Source: Gluconacetobacter aggeris
GTDB taxonomy: Bacteria; Pseudomonadota; Alphaproteobacteria; Acetobacterales; Acetobacteraceae
Length of the DNA: 64,000 bases
Direction: 5' to 3'
Assembly: GCF_014174395.1 (NCBI RefSeq)
Contig: NZ_JABEQD010000005.1
Span: 124,001-188,000, forward strand
The notes below the pieces were generated by a model. It searched no databases and was not told where the DNA came from. It saw only the letters and a list, made by a program, of their open reading frames with translations. The position numbers and the translations under genes are program-made. This document shows positions 9,617 through 18,466 of this stretch, one piece after another (the first letter of the stretch is position 1; each line of letters starts with the position of its first letter).

Positions 9617-10849
9617 ATGACGGTTGAGAAGGTCGATACGCTTGTCATCGGGGGCGGGCAGGCCGGCCTGGCCATGAGCGAGCATCTGGGCCGCCGGGGC
9701 ATGTCGCACCTCGTCGTCGAACGGAGCCGGATTGCGGAACGCTGGCGTTCGGAGCGCTGGGATTCCCTCGTTGCCAACGGCCCCGCGTGGCACGACAGAT
9801 TTCCCAACATGACGTTTCCCCATACCGATGGGGACGGTTTTGCGCCGCGCGACCAGATCGTCGAATATTTCGAAGCCTATGCCGGACAGATCAAGGCGCC
9901 GATCCGCTGCGGGGTCGAGGTGCTTGCGCTGCGCAAGGCGGATGACGGGCAGGGGTTCCGGGCCGAAACGTCGCGGGGCGTGATCGACGCGACCAATGTC
10001 GTCGTGGCGACCGGTCCGTTCCAGAAACCTGCCGTTCCGCCCATCATCCCGGAAGATGCCGGAGTGATGCAGATCCATTCGAAGGATTATAGGAATCCCT
10101 CCCAATTGCCCGAGGGTGGCGTGCTGGTGATCGGTGCGGGATCTTCCGGCGCGCAGATCGCCGACGAATTGCGGCGCGCCGGCCGTCCGGTCTGGCTGTC
10201 GGTCGGCCCGCACGATCGGCCGCCGCGCCGTTATCGCGGCCGCGACTTCGTGTGGTGGCTGGGCGTGCTGGGCATGTGGAACACCGAAGTGCGTGATCCG
10301 GCGACGGCGCATGTCACGATCGCGGTCAGTGGTGCGCGTGGCGGGCATACCGTCGATTTTCGCGACCTTGCGGCGTCCGGGATTACCCTGCTGGGCATGT
10401 GTGCGTCGTTCCGCAACGGCGTCATGGACATCATGCCCGATCTGGCCAGGAACATCGCCGAGGGCGATGCGAATTACCTGTCGATGCTGGATGCGGCGGA
10501 TGCCTATTGCCTGAGCGAGGGATTGGATCTGCCGGAGGAGCCGGAAGCGCGCAGGATCGGCCCCGATCCCGCCTGCGTCACCGACCCGGTCCCGCAACTC
10601 GACCTGACCGCTTCCGGCATCACCTCGGTCGTCTGGGCAACCGGCTACGCGCTCGATTTCGGGTGGATCAAGTCGGACATTTTCGATGAGCGCGGGGCTC
10701 CGCGCCACCGGCGCGGCGTTTCGGAAGAGGAGGGGCTCTATTTCCTCGGCCTTGCGTGGCTGTCGCGCAGGGCGTCTCCCTTCATCTGGGGCGTGTGGCA
10801 CGATGCGGACTATCTGGCCGGGCAGATAGAGGCCCGGAACGGAGGCTGA
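9617..10849 (+). CDS. Flavin-dependent monooxygenase-like oxidoreductase (CzcO family)
   Basis: Probable FAD/NADPH enzyme of the flavin monooxygenase or Baeyer-Villiger type; substrate unknown. Two Rossmann motifs are visible: GGGQAG at residues 12-17 (FAD) and GAGSSG at about 172-177 (NADPH). Between them lies the VVVATGPFQKP segment, and near the C-terminus VVWATGYALDF; both are diagnostic of this family. Length 410 is typical. It precedes the LysR gene on the same strand by 67 bases and belongs with the hydrolase/permease/receptor module to the right, so it may oxidise an imported compound or its product. Confidence 0.82.
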   Translation: MTVEKVDTLVIGGGQAGLAMSEHLGRRGMSHLVVERSRIAERWRSERWDSLVANGPAWHDRFPNMTFPHTDGDGFAPRDQIVEYFEAYAGQIKAPIRCGVEVLALRKADDGQGFRAETSRGVIDATNVVVATGPFQKPAVPPIIPEDAGVMQIHSKDYRNPSQLPEGGVLVIGAGSSGAQIADELRRAGRPVWLSVGPHDRPPRRYRGRDFVWWLGVLGMWNTEVRDPATAHVTIAVSGARGGHTVDFRDLAASGITLLGMCASFRNGVMDIMPDLARNIAEGDANYLSMLDAADAYCLSEGLDLPEEPEARRIGPDPACVTDPVPQLDLTASGITSVVWATGYALDFGWIKSDIFDERGAPRHRRGVSEEEGLYFLGLAWLSRRASPFIWGVWHDADYLAGQIEARNGG

Positions 10850-10884
10850 CTGTCGCTGGGGTATCCAAGCGGGCTTTCCGCTTG

Positions 10885-10905
10885 ATCATTGCCTGGCGAT
10901 ATGAT
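10885..10905. promoter_or_regulatory. LysR-type box ATCAT-N11-ATGAT
   Basis: ATCAT (10885-10889) and ATGAT (10901-10905) are perfect inverted repeats separated by exactly 11 bases, the geometry of the T-N11-A motif bound by LysR-type regulators. It ends 11 bases before the LysR gene start, which fits negative autoregulation. Only the pattern is seen; binding is inferred. Confidence 0.4.
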
Positions 10906-10916
10906 GCACATGGCGG

Positions 10917-11873
10917 ATGCGGGACGGAATGTGGGGCGCGACGCGCTATACGCTGCGGCAATTGGAATATTTCATCGCCGCGGGTGATCTGGGGTCGATC
11001 ACCCGCGCGTCGGAACGGCTTTCCATCTCGCAGCCATCGATTTCGACCGCGATCAGCCATCTGGAACAGGAGTTGGGCGTTCAGCTCTTCGTTCGCCACC
11101 ATGCCCAGGGATTGTCGCTGACGCCGGCCGGGCACAGGATTCTGGCCGAAGCCCGGCATGTCATCGAACAGGCCGAAGGGCTGTATGCCGCGGCCTCGGA
11201 AGTGTCGGAACAGGTGAGGGGGCAGATTTCCGTCGGGTCGATGGTCACCCTTGCCCCGATGATCATGCCGGAACTGGCGCATCAGTTCACCTCGGCCCAT
11301 CCGGCGACCGAGATCCGCCAGTTCACGGCGGATCAGGGACAATTGCTGGAAAGGCTGAGGCGGGCGGAAATCGATGTCGCCATCACCTACGACCTGCAGA
11401 TTCCCGAGGGTATCCTTTTCTCGCCGCTGGCGCGGCTACCGCCCCATGTGCTGGTCAGCGAGACGCATCCGTTCGCGGGGCGGGCATCGGTCAGCCTGGC
11501 GGAGCTTGTTGCCGAACCGCTGATCCTGCTCGATCTGCCGCTCAGTTCGGAATATTTTCTGGGCCTGTTCTTCGTCGAGTGCCTGCAACCCAAGATCCAT
11601 TTGCGCTCGGCGCATCAGGATGTGGTGCGGACCATGGTCGCGAACGGGTATGGCTACACGCTTGCCAATGTGCGGCCGCGTTCGGATCTCGCCCTGGATG
11701 GCCGGCGGGTCGTTCGCGTTCCCGTCTCCGGGCAGCATCGGCCGATGGTGATCGGAACTGCGACGCTGGCCAATATTCGTCAGTCCCGGTTGCTGGAGAC
11801 GTTCGAGGCCCATTGCCGGGCCTGCATCTCGGACGATTACATCCCCGGCATGGACCCGCCGGCGGCCGAATAG
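10917..11873 (+). CDS. LysR-family transcriptional regulator
   Basis: Winged-helix activator/repressor with ligand-binding domain. N-terminal HTH about residues 12-70 (TLRQLEYFIAA ... ITRASERLSISQPSISTAISHLEQELG), then linker helix and a substrate-binding-protein-like effector domain; length 318 is normal. ATG at 10929 would give a protein four residues shorter and is also plausible. Its 3' end overlaps the 3' end of the convergent amidohydrolase gene by 37 bases. By position it is the likely local regulator of the monooxygenase, the facing hydrolase/permease/RidA operon and perhaps the receptor gene. Confidence 0.9.
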   Translation: MRDGMWGATRYTLRQLEYFIAAGDLGSITRASERLSISQPSISTAISHLEQELGVQLFVRHHAQGLSLTPAGHRILAEARHVIEQAEGLYAAASEVSEQVRGQISVGSMVTLAPMIMPELAHQFTSAHPATEIRQFTADQGQLLERLRRAEIDVAITYDLQIPEGILFSPLARLPPHVLVSETHPFAGRASVSLAELVAEPLILLDLPLSSEYFLGLFFVECLQPKIHLRSAHQDVVRTMVANGYGYTLANVRPRSDLALDGRRVVRVPVSGQHRPMVIGTATLANIRQSRLLETFEAHCRACISDDYIPGMDPPAAE

Positions 11874-13015
11874 CCCGGCCGACACAGCCCGTTCACCAGT
11901 TCGGCCAGGAAGCGGTCGCCTTCGGCAAGTTCGGCGCGGGTGACGTATTCGTCCGCCTTATGGGCCCTGCCGATGTCGCCGGGGCCGCAAATGATGCAGG
12001 GCAGGCCGAGTTCGTTCCGGAACAGCCCGGCTTCCGTGCCGAAATCGATCACACGCGTGGTGTTGCTGCGCGCGTGACGCAGGCCGAGAGACAGGAATTC
12101 GCTTCCGGGGTCATCGGCAAGGCCCGGATAGGCGTTCGTGATGTCGATCTCGATCCGCCCGTGCGATCCGTCACGGGTGAGCCGCTGGCCTGCCTCGTGC
12201 AGCCAGGCGATATAGGGCTGGGGCGAAATGCCGGGTAGCAAGCGGATTTCGGCCATGATTTCGCATCGGTCTGGCACGATGTTCAGCGCGGTGCCGCCAG
12301 AAATCAAGCCGGTCTGGACCGTCGAGAAGGGGACATCGAAGCGCGGATCATGGGGTTCTGTCGACGCGATGTGCTTCTGGAGGGCCTGCAGCGCGTCGAC
12401 CATTCCCGCCGCCAGGACGATGGCATTGATCCCGCGCAGCGGATTGGCCGAATGGGCCGCCCGTCCATGGCAGGTGAGGCGCAGTGCCACCTTGCCCTTA
12501 TGTGCGACGGCGACTTCCATGCCGGTTGGCTCGCCCACCACGCAGCCTTGGGCGCCCATGCCTTCGTGACGCAGGAAATCCAGCAGCGAGCGCACGCCGA
12601 CGCATCCCAGTTCCTCGTCATGGGAAATGGCCAGATGCAGTGGCCGGGTCAGCGGCTGCGTCGCTGCGCGGGCGGCGGCGGTCAGCATGCAGGCGATGAA
12701 GCCCTTCATGTCGCTCGAACCCCGGCCGTATAACCGGCCGTCGCGTTCGGTCAGGGTGAATGGATCGGATGTCCAGGGCTGGCCGGCCACGGGCACCACG
12801 TCGGCATGAGCCGACAGCACGATTCCGCCTTCGATGTCCGGCCCCACGGAGGCGAACAGGCTGGAGCGCCCTTCGTCGTAACCCGGCACCCGGTGGATGT
12901 GGGCGCCCAGCGCCGCAAGACGCTGCTCGATCCAGTCCATGATCGGCGCGTTCGGGGTTCCGCAGATGCTGGGAAAGGCCACGAGCGACGCCAGAGTGGA
13001 AACCGTATCATTCAT
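11837..13015 (-). CDS. M20 family amidohydrolase (acetylornithine deacetylase ArgE-like)
   Basis: Zinc-dependent hydrolase of N-acylated amino acids or related amides. Metal and catalytic residues are all present: His70 and Asp72 in SAHADVVP, bridging Asp102 in GRGSSDMKG, catalytic Glu134 with Glu135 in SHDEELG, and a later Glu in VGEPTGM and His in AHSANP. The 392-residue length fits ArgE. Context argues against arginine biosynthesis: the start overlaps the stop of a nucleobase-type permease gene (ATGA) and a RidA-like gene is first in the operon. A catabolic role on an imported N-acyl or carbamoyl compound is inferred; exact substrate unknown. Confidence 0.85.
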   Translation of the reverse strand: MNDTVSTLASLVAFPSICGTPNAPIMDWIEQRLAALGAHIHRVPGYDEGRSSLFASVGPDIEGGIVLSAHADVVPVAGQPWTSDPFTLTERDGRLYGRGSSDMKGFIACMLTAAARAATQPLTRPLHLAISHDEELGCVGVRSLLDFLRHEGMGAQGCVVGEPTGMEVAVAHKGKVALRLTCHGRAAHSANPLRGINAIVLAAGMVDALQALQKHIASTEPHDPRFDVPFSTVQTGLISGGTALNIVPDRCEIMAEIRLLPGISPQPYIAWLHEAGQRLTRDGSHGRIEIDITNAYPGLADDPGSEFLSLGLRHARSNTTRVIDFGTEAGLFRNELGLPCIICGPGDIGRAHKADEYVTRAELAEGDRFLAELVNGLCRPGYSAAGGSMPGM

Positions 13016-14376
13016 CGGGCGTGCCCCCGCCGTGCCAGCAGCCAGTAGAGCGGTGCCGTGACCAGCAGGCCGACGATCCACGAGATGTCGGCCCCGTGCA
13101 GAATGCGCGCGATGGGGCCGGTGTAGAGATTGCCCGACAGGAAGGGGAACTGCACGAGCAGGCTGAGAAAGAAGCAGCCCATGGCGGCCTTGTTCACCAG
13201 GCCGTAGCGGCCCCCGTCGGGGCGGAAAAAGGCGTCGACGTCGTACACGCCGTGGTGGATGAGGTAATAATCGACGAGATTGATCGCCGTCCATGGCACC
13301 ATGATTGCCATCAGCAGGTCCATGAATTCGAGATAGCTCTGCAGAAAGCCGTCGGCCATGAACAGGGCGGCCCAGACCGCCAGGCCGTACAGCGTCAGCG
13401 TGACCGCGATCCGCCATGATGCGCCGAAATGGCGCCGGGGGACGATGGTTTGCAGCACCGACAGCAGAGAGAGCGTGCCGCAATAGACATTCATGGCGAC
13501 GGGGCCGGCGATGCCCAGGGTGAAGGCGCCGAAAACGGGCCATTTCAGCCAGTCCAGACGCAGGGCCAGCGCCGCGACCGGCGAACTGCCGGCCGTCATT
13601 TCCAGCCCGATGCCGAGTCCGACGAGCATCGGCAGCGCGGCGCCGAGGCAGGAACCAGCATAGGTGGCCAGGAAGGCGCTGCGGGCGCCGTGCGCGGTAT
13701 CGGGCAGATAGCGCGAATAGTCCGAAACATAGGGTGCGAATGCGATCTGCCAGAGTGCGACGATCGAAAACGCGCCCAGAAAGCTGACGAAACCGCCGGA
13801 GGGAGCGGGGGGCACCGCCGGAGGACCCGATGGGATGAGCAGAAACGAAAGGCCGCAGAGAGCGAGGGCCACCGCGCCCAGCACGGTGCCGACCTTGCCG
13901 GCGAGATGCAGCATGCGATAGCCGGCGATCGCGGGAACGAGGCAGAACAGGGCGATGAGAACCACGGCCACCGCACGCGCCCAGGAGGGGAAGAGCAGGT
14001 TCAGTGTCGAACCGCCGAGGACGAGGTTCGAGGCGGTGAAGCCGACATACATCAGGACGACGAGGACGGTGATGAACGCCGCACCCCAGAGGCCGAACTG
14101 GCCGCGGGCCTGAACCATCTGCGGTACGCCCAGCACCGGCCCCTGTGCCGCATGCAGCGCCATCAGCAGGCCGCCCGCGATATTGCCCGTCACAACAGCG
14201 AGAAGGGCGATCGCGGCGGACAGGTGGAAGACGGTGGACGTCAGCGCGCCGGTCATCACCGTCAGGATCATCAGGTTGCCGCCGAACCAGATGGTGAACA
14301 GGTCGCGCGCCGAGCCGTGGCGCCGGTTCCGCGCGATGGGGTAGATAGTTCCCGTTTCGATAAGTTCAGCGGGCAT
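13012..14376 (-). CDS. NCS1-family nucleobase/allantoin-type permease
   Basis: Inner-membrane cation symporter of the purine-cytosine permease family (454 residues, about 12 membrane segments). The early segment ARDLFTIWFGGNLMILTV and the later FAPYVSDYSRYLP motif are characteristic of NCS1 members such as CodB and PucI. ATG at 14376 is chosen because upstream codons do not resemble the family and the conserved region begins right after it. Second gene of a three-gene operon, it shares four bases with the amidohydrolase start and lies 49 bases after the RidA-like gene, so it probably imports the hydrolase substrate. Confidence 0.87.
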   Translation of the reverse strand: MPAELIETGTIYPIARNRRHGSARDLFTIWFGGNLMILTVMTGALTSTVFHLSAAIALLAVVTGNIAGGLLMALHAAQGPVLGVPQMVQARGQFGLWGAAFITVLVVLMYVGFTASNLVLGGSTLNLLFPSWARAVAVVLIALFCLVPAIAGYRMLHLAGKVGTVLGAVALALCGLSFLLIPSGPPAVPPAPSGGFVSFLGAFSIVALWQIAFAPYVSDYSRYLPDTAHGARSAFLATYAGSCLGAALPMLVGLGIGLEMTAGSSPVAALALRLDWLKWPVFGAFTLGIAGPVAMNVYCGTLSLLSVLQTIVPRRHFGASWRIAVTLTLYGLAVWAALFMADGFLQSYLEFMDLLMAIMVPWTAINLVDYYLIHHGVYDVDAFFRPDGGRYGLVNKAAMGCFFLSLLVQFPFLSGNLYTGPIARILHGADISWIVGLLVTAPLYWLLARRGHAR

Positions 14377-14425
14377 GCCGCGATCATTCCCTCTGGCCGG
14401 TGTGTCGTGATGCTGGCGGGGCGAT

Positions 14426-14866
14426 TCAGTCGAGCTGCGCGATGATATCGACTTCGACCAGCCACTCCGGCCGTGCGAGGGCCACGACAACGAGGCCGGT
14501 AAAGACCGGGAAAACGCCACGCAGATGCCGGCCGAGCACGCGATAGACGGATTCGCGATGGCGGATATCCGTCAGATAGACGGTCACCTTGCAGATATGG
14601 CGCGGTTCGGCCCCGGCTTCGGCCAGCAGAAGCAGGATGTTCCGCGCCACTTGCTCGGCCTGTCCCTCCGGGTCGCCGACGGCGATGTTCTCGCGGGTGT
14701 CGAGGTCCTGGGGGACCTGCCCCCGGAGATAGACCATCTTGCCTGCCACGACTGCCTGGCACAGATCGTTGTCGAGATTCTGCTCGGGGTAGGTGTCCTT
14801 CGTGTTGAAGGGCCGTATCCGGCGGTGCGTCATGTTCATGGGAAGATCAGCCATATCCAGTTTCAT
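14426..14866 (-). CDS. RidA/YjgF-family protein lacking the deaminase arginine
   Basis: Small trimeric-fold protein of the YjgF/YER057c/UK114 superfamily. The 146-residue product contains the typical core (VYLRGQVPQD, ILLLLAEAGAE, VTVYLTDIRHR, WLVEVDIIAQLD). In archetypal RidA the C-terminal motif reads RSCVEV-like, with an Arg that binds the substrate carboxylate; here the aligned position is Glu (EWLVEV), so enamine/imine deaminase activity on amino-acid intermediates is doubtful and a pathway-specific Rid subtype is more likely. ATGs at 14854 and 14833 are alternative starts. First gene of the permease/amidohydrolase operon. Confidence 0.83.
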   Translation of the reverse strand: MKLDMADLPMNMTHRRIRPFNTKDTYPEQNLDNDLCQAVVAGKMVYLRGQVPQDLDTRENIAVGDPEGQAEQVARNILLLLAEAGAEPRHICKVTVYLTDIRHRESVYRVLGRHLRGVFPVFTGLVVVALARPEWLVEVDIIAQLD

Positions 14867-15238
14867 GTCCGAAGCACGATCGTCCGGCCAGCCGGATGCC
14901 AGCCTCGGTGGGTTATCCGGAACGATCCTTTTTCGGAATGAAGACAGATACCATCGCGCGTGCCGGGCAAAGAATTAAAAACCGAAGGGGAGCTTCGCGG
15001 ATTCGGATGCAGCGCGGACGGTGCCGCGCATTGGATCGAAAATTCCGTATCAGTTCCTCCAAATCCAATTATTGCGTGCCGGGTATGATCCGATACGATA
15101 ACGACATCAGTATCAATATTTCCAGGCTGGCTGGATTAGTATTCAGTTTCCTGTAGATGTATTTTGACATTGTCGCAGAAAATAATTCGCCGGAGTGTAA
15201 TATCCGTGTCCAGGTCTTCTGATTTTTGTGGCGCAGAC
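14867..15238. other. Divergent intergenic region between the RidA operon and the TonB receptor
   Basis: 372 bases without a gene, falling to low GC between about 15055 and 15200. It must carry the promoters of both divergent transcripts. A short dyad, GATAC (15092-15096) and GTATC (15110-15114), is the only symmetrical element noticed. No cobalamin box or other known riboswitch consensus was recognised. Confidence 0.55.
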
Positions 15239-17689
15239 ATGAAGTGTCGGATCGGTGTTCGCAAGACGATCCGTAGCCGGCGACGGGGTGATCGTCGTGG
15301 TCATATCGGTGCCGTCGCTGCGGCCCTGCTCCTGACGTCGGCGCTGACCGGAGTGGCAGCCGCCGCGCCCGTTCCGACCGAACGACCTGCGGCAAAAACG
15401 CAGGAAAGGCCGCATGCTGCCGAACGGGTCGCGGCAAGGCATGCCCGGCCGCTTCCGTCCGTCGTAGCGCCGGAGGTGGAGAACATGACCGTTTCCGCCC
15501 GCCGTCGCGCCCATGGCACCATGATCACCTTGGGCAGCGCGGACATCCAGCGCGCCGTTGCCGGCACCAATCCGCTGAAGGTACTCGGTGCCCAGCCCGG
15601 CATCATGTTCCAGTCCGCCGATCCGCAGGGTGTGGATACGTGGTCGAGCCAGATCTACATGCATGGGTTCATGCAGAACCAGATCAGTACCACGTTGGAC
15701 GACGTGCCGCTCGGTGAACTCGTCTATCGCAATTACAACGGCCTTAACCCGATCGAGGCGATTTCGTCGGAGAATGTCGGTCGTCTCGACGTCTCGACGG
15801 GGGCCGGTGCGGAATCTGTTGCCAGTACCAATAACCTGGGCGGCTCGATCGAATATGTCTCGTCCGATCCGAAGACGAAGGCCGGCGGCCAGGTCAACCA
15901 GACCTTCGGCAGCAACAGCATGTTCCATACCTTCGCCCGCGTGGACAGCGGCGCGCTGAACGATACCGGCACGCGTTTCTACGTGTCCTATTCGCGCAAT
16001 GACATGCATAAATGGAAGGGGGGCGGAAACGACTTCACCCAGCAGGTCAACGCGAAGCTCGTCCAGCCCGTGGGGGCAGACAGCAGCGTGAGCGCGTATT
16101 TCGACTGGAGCGACCTGCACGAATATCTCTATCAGGACTATTCGCTGGATATCCTGCATAATGGCGGGTATTTCGTCGATAATTATTACAATGGCCGGTA
16201 TTCGGGGTATGCGAATGCCTATAACGCGGCGCTTGGAAACTATCCTTCTTCCCTCGACAGGATATCGGACAAGGCCGATGCGGCCTATTATGACGGTGCG
16301 TCGAACATCAACGACTATTTCGGCTATCTGAAGGGCGATTTCGCGCTGACCGATCGCCTGCGCTGGAAGACGACAGCCTATGGCCACGGCCAGGACAGCA
16401 TCCTGACATGGAGCAATCCGTTCTACCCGTCGCCGAATGGTGCGCCGATGTTCGAGCAGGTCAAGCAGCCGAGCATCCAGCGGTTCGGCATTCTGTCGGC
16501 GCTGCATTACGACATCGCCCGCAATCATATCGAAACGGGTGTCTGGTACGAAAATAACCGTTTTGTATCGAGCATGTTCGGCTACGAGCAGCCTCTGCCC
16601 GGCCAGGGAAGCCCGATCAACTCGGTGGGCGGTTTTGCGAACCTGACGCCGTTCATGCAGCTTTACGGGCAGACGATCAATACCAATACCTTTACCACCT
16701 ATGCCCAGGATACCTGGAACGTCCTGCCGAACCTGGCCCTGCATTTCGGTTTCAAGTCGCTTCTCAACGTCTCGCGCGCCGGGAATGCCTATTACAACAC
16801 CGGTTATTATGGAAACGATGCGTCGGTCGGCGGTGTCGGGCTGACGACGTTCCGTGCTTTCCTGCCGCATATCAGCGGGGATTGGCATTTTCTCAAACAT
16901 CATGAGCTTTATTTCGATATCGCGGAGAACGTGCATGCCTATCCGCAGGCGCAGTTCAAGACGGCAGCGTCGCCTTTCGCCGTGACCCAGTCCGCCTATG
17001 ACATGGCACGGCCGGGGCTGAAGCCCGAGAGCGACTGGGCCTATGCGGTGGGCTATCGGTACAGCGACAGGCTGATGGATGCGACGATCCATGCCTATCG
17101 GGTAAATTTCTTCAACCGGCTACAGATGATTTCGTCGGGTGCGATCATCAACCCGCAGACGATCATCGCCAATGTGGGCGGGATCACGATGAATGGCGTG
17201 GATGCCGGCCTGACGCTGCGGCCGCTTCGCGGCCTCTCTTTTACGAACAGCGTCAGCTATAATCACGCGACCTATGACCAGAACATGGAAAGCGGGGGGG
17301 TGGTGTACCATACGCGCGGCGTGCAGGTGGTGGCCTATCCGCGTGTGATGTACAAGACGGCGCTGAGCTATCGCTGGCGTGACCTGGAGGCGCATGTCGA
17401 TGCGGCCTACACCACGCGGCGCAACCTCAGCTATGTCGGTGATGCCAAGGTGCCGGCCTACTGGATCGCGAATTTCGGCATGAATTACCGCCTGACGAAT
17501 CTGGTGGCCTCGACCGCCGGAGGGCGGTTCCTGAAGGGGCTCGAACTGGGGTTCAACATCTATAACCTGTCCAACGCGCGCTATGTCTCGACGATGGGCG
17601 AGAACGGGTTCTCGCTGTCCGGTGATTACCAATCGTTCCTGGTCGGGGCGCCGCGACAGTATTTCGGCTCGATCAAGGCCGAGTTCTGA
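15239..17689 (+). CDS. TonB-dependent outer-membrane receptor
   Basis: Energised outer-membrane importer (816 residues). It has an Arg-rich n-region and hydrophobic signal peptide (about residues 1-45, ending AAAA), a TonB-box-like ENMTVSARRR segment near residue 84, plug domain (PGIMFQSADPQG ... LDDVPLGELVY), a 22-strand-type barrel rich in Tyr/Asn, and a terminal Phe. ATG at 15239 is preferred; an in-frame TTG at 15164 would put 25 non-signal residues first. Divergent from the RidA/permease operon and 29 bases before the DUF1028 gene, so it probably brings the module's substrate across the outer membrane. Ligand unknown. Confidence 0.9.
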   Translation: MKCRIGVRKTIRSRRRGDRRGHIGAVAAALLLTSALTGVAAAAPVPTERPAAKTQERPHAAERVAARHARPLPSVVAPEVENMTVSARRRAHGTMITLGSADIQRAVAGTNPLKVLGAQPGIMFQSADPQGVDTWSSQIYMHGFMQNQISTTLDDVPLGELVYRNYNGLNPIEAISSENVGRLDVSTGAGAESVASTNNLGGSIEYVSSDPKTKAGGQVNQTFGSNSMFHTFARVDSGALNDTGTRFYVSYSRNDMHKWKGGGNDFTQQVNAKLVQPVGADSSVSAYFDWSDLHEYLYQDYSLDILHNGGYFVDNYYNGRYSGYANAYNAALGNYPSSLDRISDKADAAYYDGASNINDYFGYLKGDFALTDRLRWKTTAYGHGQDSILTWSNPFYPSPNGAPMFEQVKQPSIQRFGILSALHYDIARNHIETGVWYENNRFVSSMFGYEQPLPGQGSPINSVGGFANLTPFMQLYGQTINTNTFTTYAQDTWNVLPNLALHFGFKSLLNVSRAGNAYYNTGYYGNDASVGGVGLTTFRAFLPHISGDWHFLKHHELYFDIAENVHAYPQAQFKTAASPFAVTQSAYDMARPGLKPESDWAYAVGYRYSDRLMDATIHAYRVNFFNRLQMISSGAIINPQTIIANVGGITMNGVDAGLTLRPLRGLSFTNSVSYNHATYDQNMESGGVVYHTRGVQVVAYPRVMYKTALSYRWRDLEAHVDAAYTTRRNLSYVGDAKVPAYWIANFGMNYRLTNLVASTAGGRFLKGLELGFNIYNLSNARYVSTMGENGFSLSGDYQSFLVGAPRQYFGSIKAEF

Positions 17690-17718
17690 GGCAGGTCCAC
17701 CGGACAGGAATTGTACGC

Positions 17719-18393
17719 ATGACGTTTTCCATCGTTGCCCGCTGCGCGCGGACCGGTCAGTTCGGTCTGGCTGTCGCATCGTCATCCCCCGCCGTCGCCA
17801 GCCGGTGCGCCTTTGCCCGGGCGGGGGTCGGCGCCGTCGCCACGCAGAACATCACCGACCCCACGCTGGGGCCGCGTGGCCTGGATCTTCTGGAGCGTGG
17901 CGCGTCGGCCGGGGAATGTGTGGCGATTCTCACCCGGAGCCGCCTTGCCGCATACCGTCAGCTTTCGGTCATCGACGTGACGGGCGATACGGACGTGTGG
18001 TCCGGCGCGCAGACCCTGGGCATCCACGGATCGGCGAAAGGGCACAATGTCGCGTGCGCGGGCAATCTGCTGGCGGTAGCGGATGTACCCGTGGCGATGC
18101 GTGAGGCCTTTGCCGGCGGTGACGCCGGGCAGGAACTGGGGCAGCGCCTGCTGGAAGCGATGCAGGCCGGGCTGGCGGCTGGCGGGGAGGCAGGACCGAT
18201 CCGGTCCGCGGGTCTGCTGGTCGTGGATGCCCATGCCTGGCCGCTGACGGACCTGCGGGTGGATTGGGACGAGCGGCCGATCGACCGCCTACAGGCGCTC
18301 TGGTCGCTTTGGGTGCCTCAGGCACGCGATTATACGTTGCGGGCGATCGATCCTGCCACCTCGCCATCCTATGGCGTGCCAGGTGATGAATAG
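17719..18393 (+). CDS. DUF1028 family protein (Ntn-hydrolase-like fold)
   Basis: The 224-residue protein has the DUF1028 signature: TFSIVARCARTGQFGLAVASSSPAV at the N-terminus, AGVGAVATQNITDP, then GNLLA and the DLRVDWDE(R)P region before the C-terminus. Members resemble N-terminal-nucleophile hydrolases and are annotated as putative peptidases or amidases, but no substrate is settled. It follows the TonB receptor by 29 bases in the same direction and is the last gene of the module, so an amide-cleaving step on the imported compound is a reasonable inference. No signal peptide, hence cytoplasmic. Confidence 0.85.
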   Translation: MTFSIVARCARTGQFGLAVASSSPAVASRCAFARAGVGAVATQNITDPTLGPRGLDLLERGASAGECVAILTRSRLAAYRQLSVIDVTGDTDVWSGAQTLGIHGSAKGHNVACAGNLLAVADVPVAMREAFAGGDAGQELGQRLLEAMQAGLAAGGEAGPIRSAGLLVVDAHAWPLTDLRVDWDERPIDRLQALWSLWVPQARDYTLRAIDPATSPSYGVPGDE

Positions 18394-18412
18394 CCTGTAG
18401 CGGCAGCAGGTC

Positions 18413-18438
18413 GCGGGTGAGGGCAAGCCCTCACCCGC
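18413..18438. terminator. Bidirectional terminator hairpin after the DUF1028 gene
   Basis: Perfect 12-base inverted repeat, GCGGGTGAGGGC (18413-18424) and GCCCTCACCCGC (18427-18438), between convergent genes. No T tract follows. Confidence 0.6.
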
Positions 18439-18466
18439 CGGAAGAATCCGCGTGTAACCGGGCAGC

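Noticed and set aside
11837-13015. Calling the M20 gene argE for arginine biosynthesis
   Set aside because: Sequence alone would allow it, but the operon with an NCS1 permease and RidA-like gene favours catabolism, so no symbol was given.
15164-15203. TTGACA and TAATAT as a promoter of the TonB receptor
   Set aside because: The two hexamers are 28 bases apart, too far for a sigma-70 promoter; no better minus-10 is placed.
14867-15238. Cobalamin or other riboswitch before the TonB receptor
   Set aside because: Searched by eye for B12-box-like and other conserved cores on the plus strand; none found.
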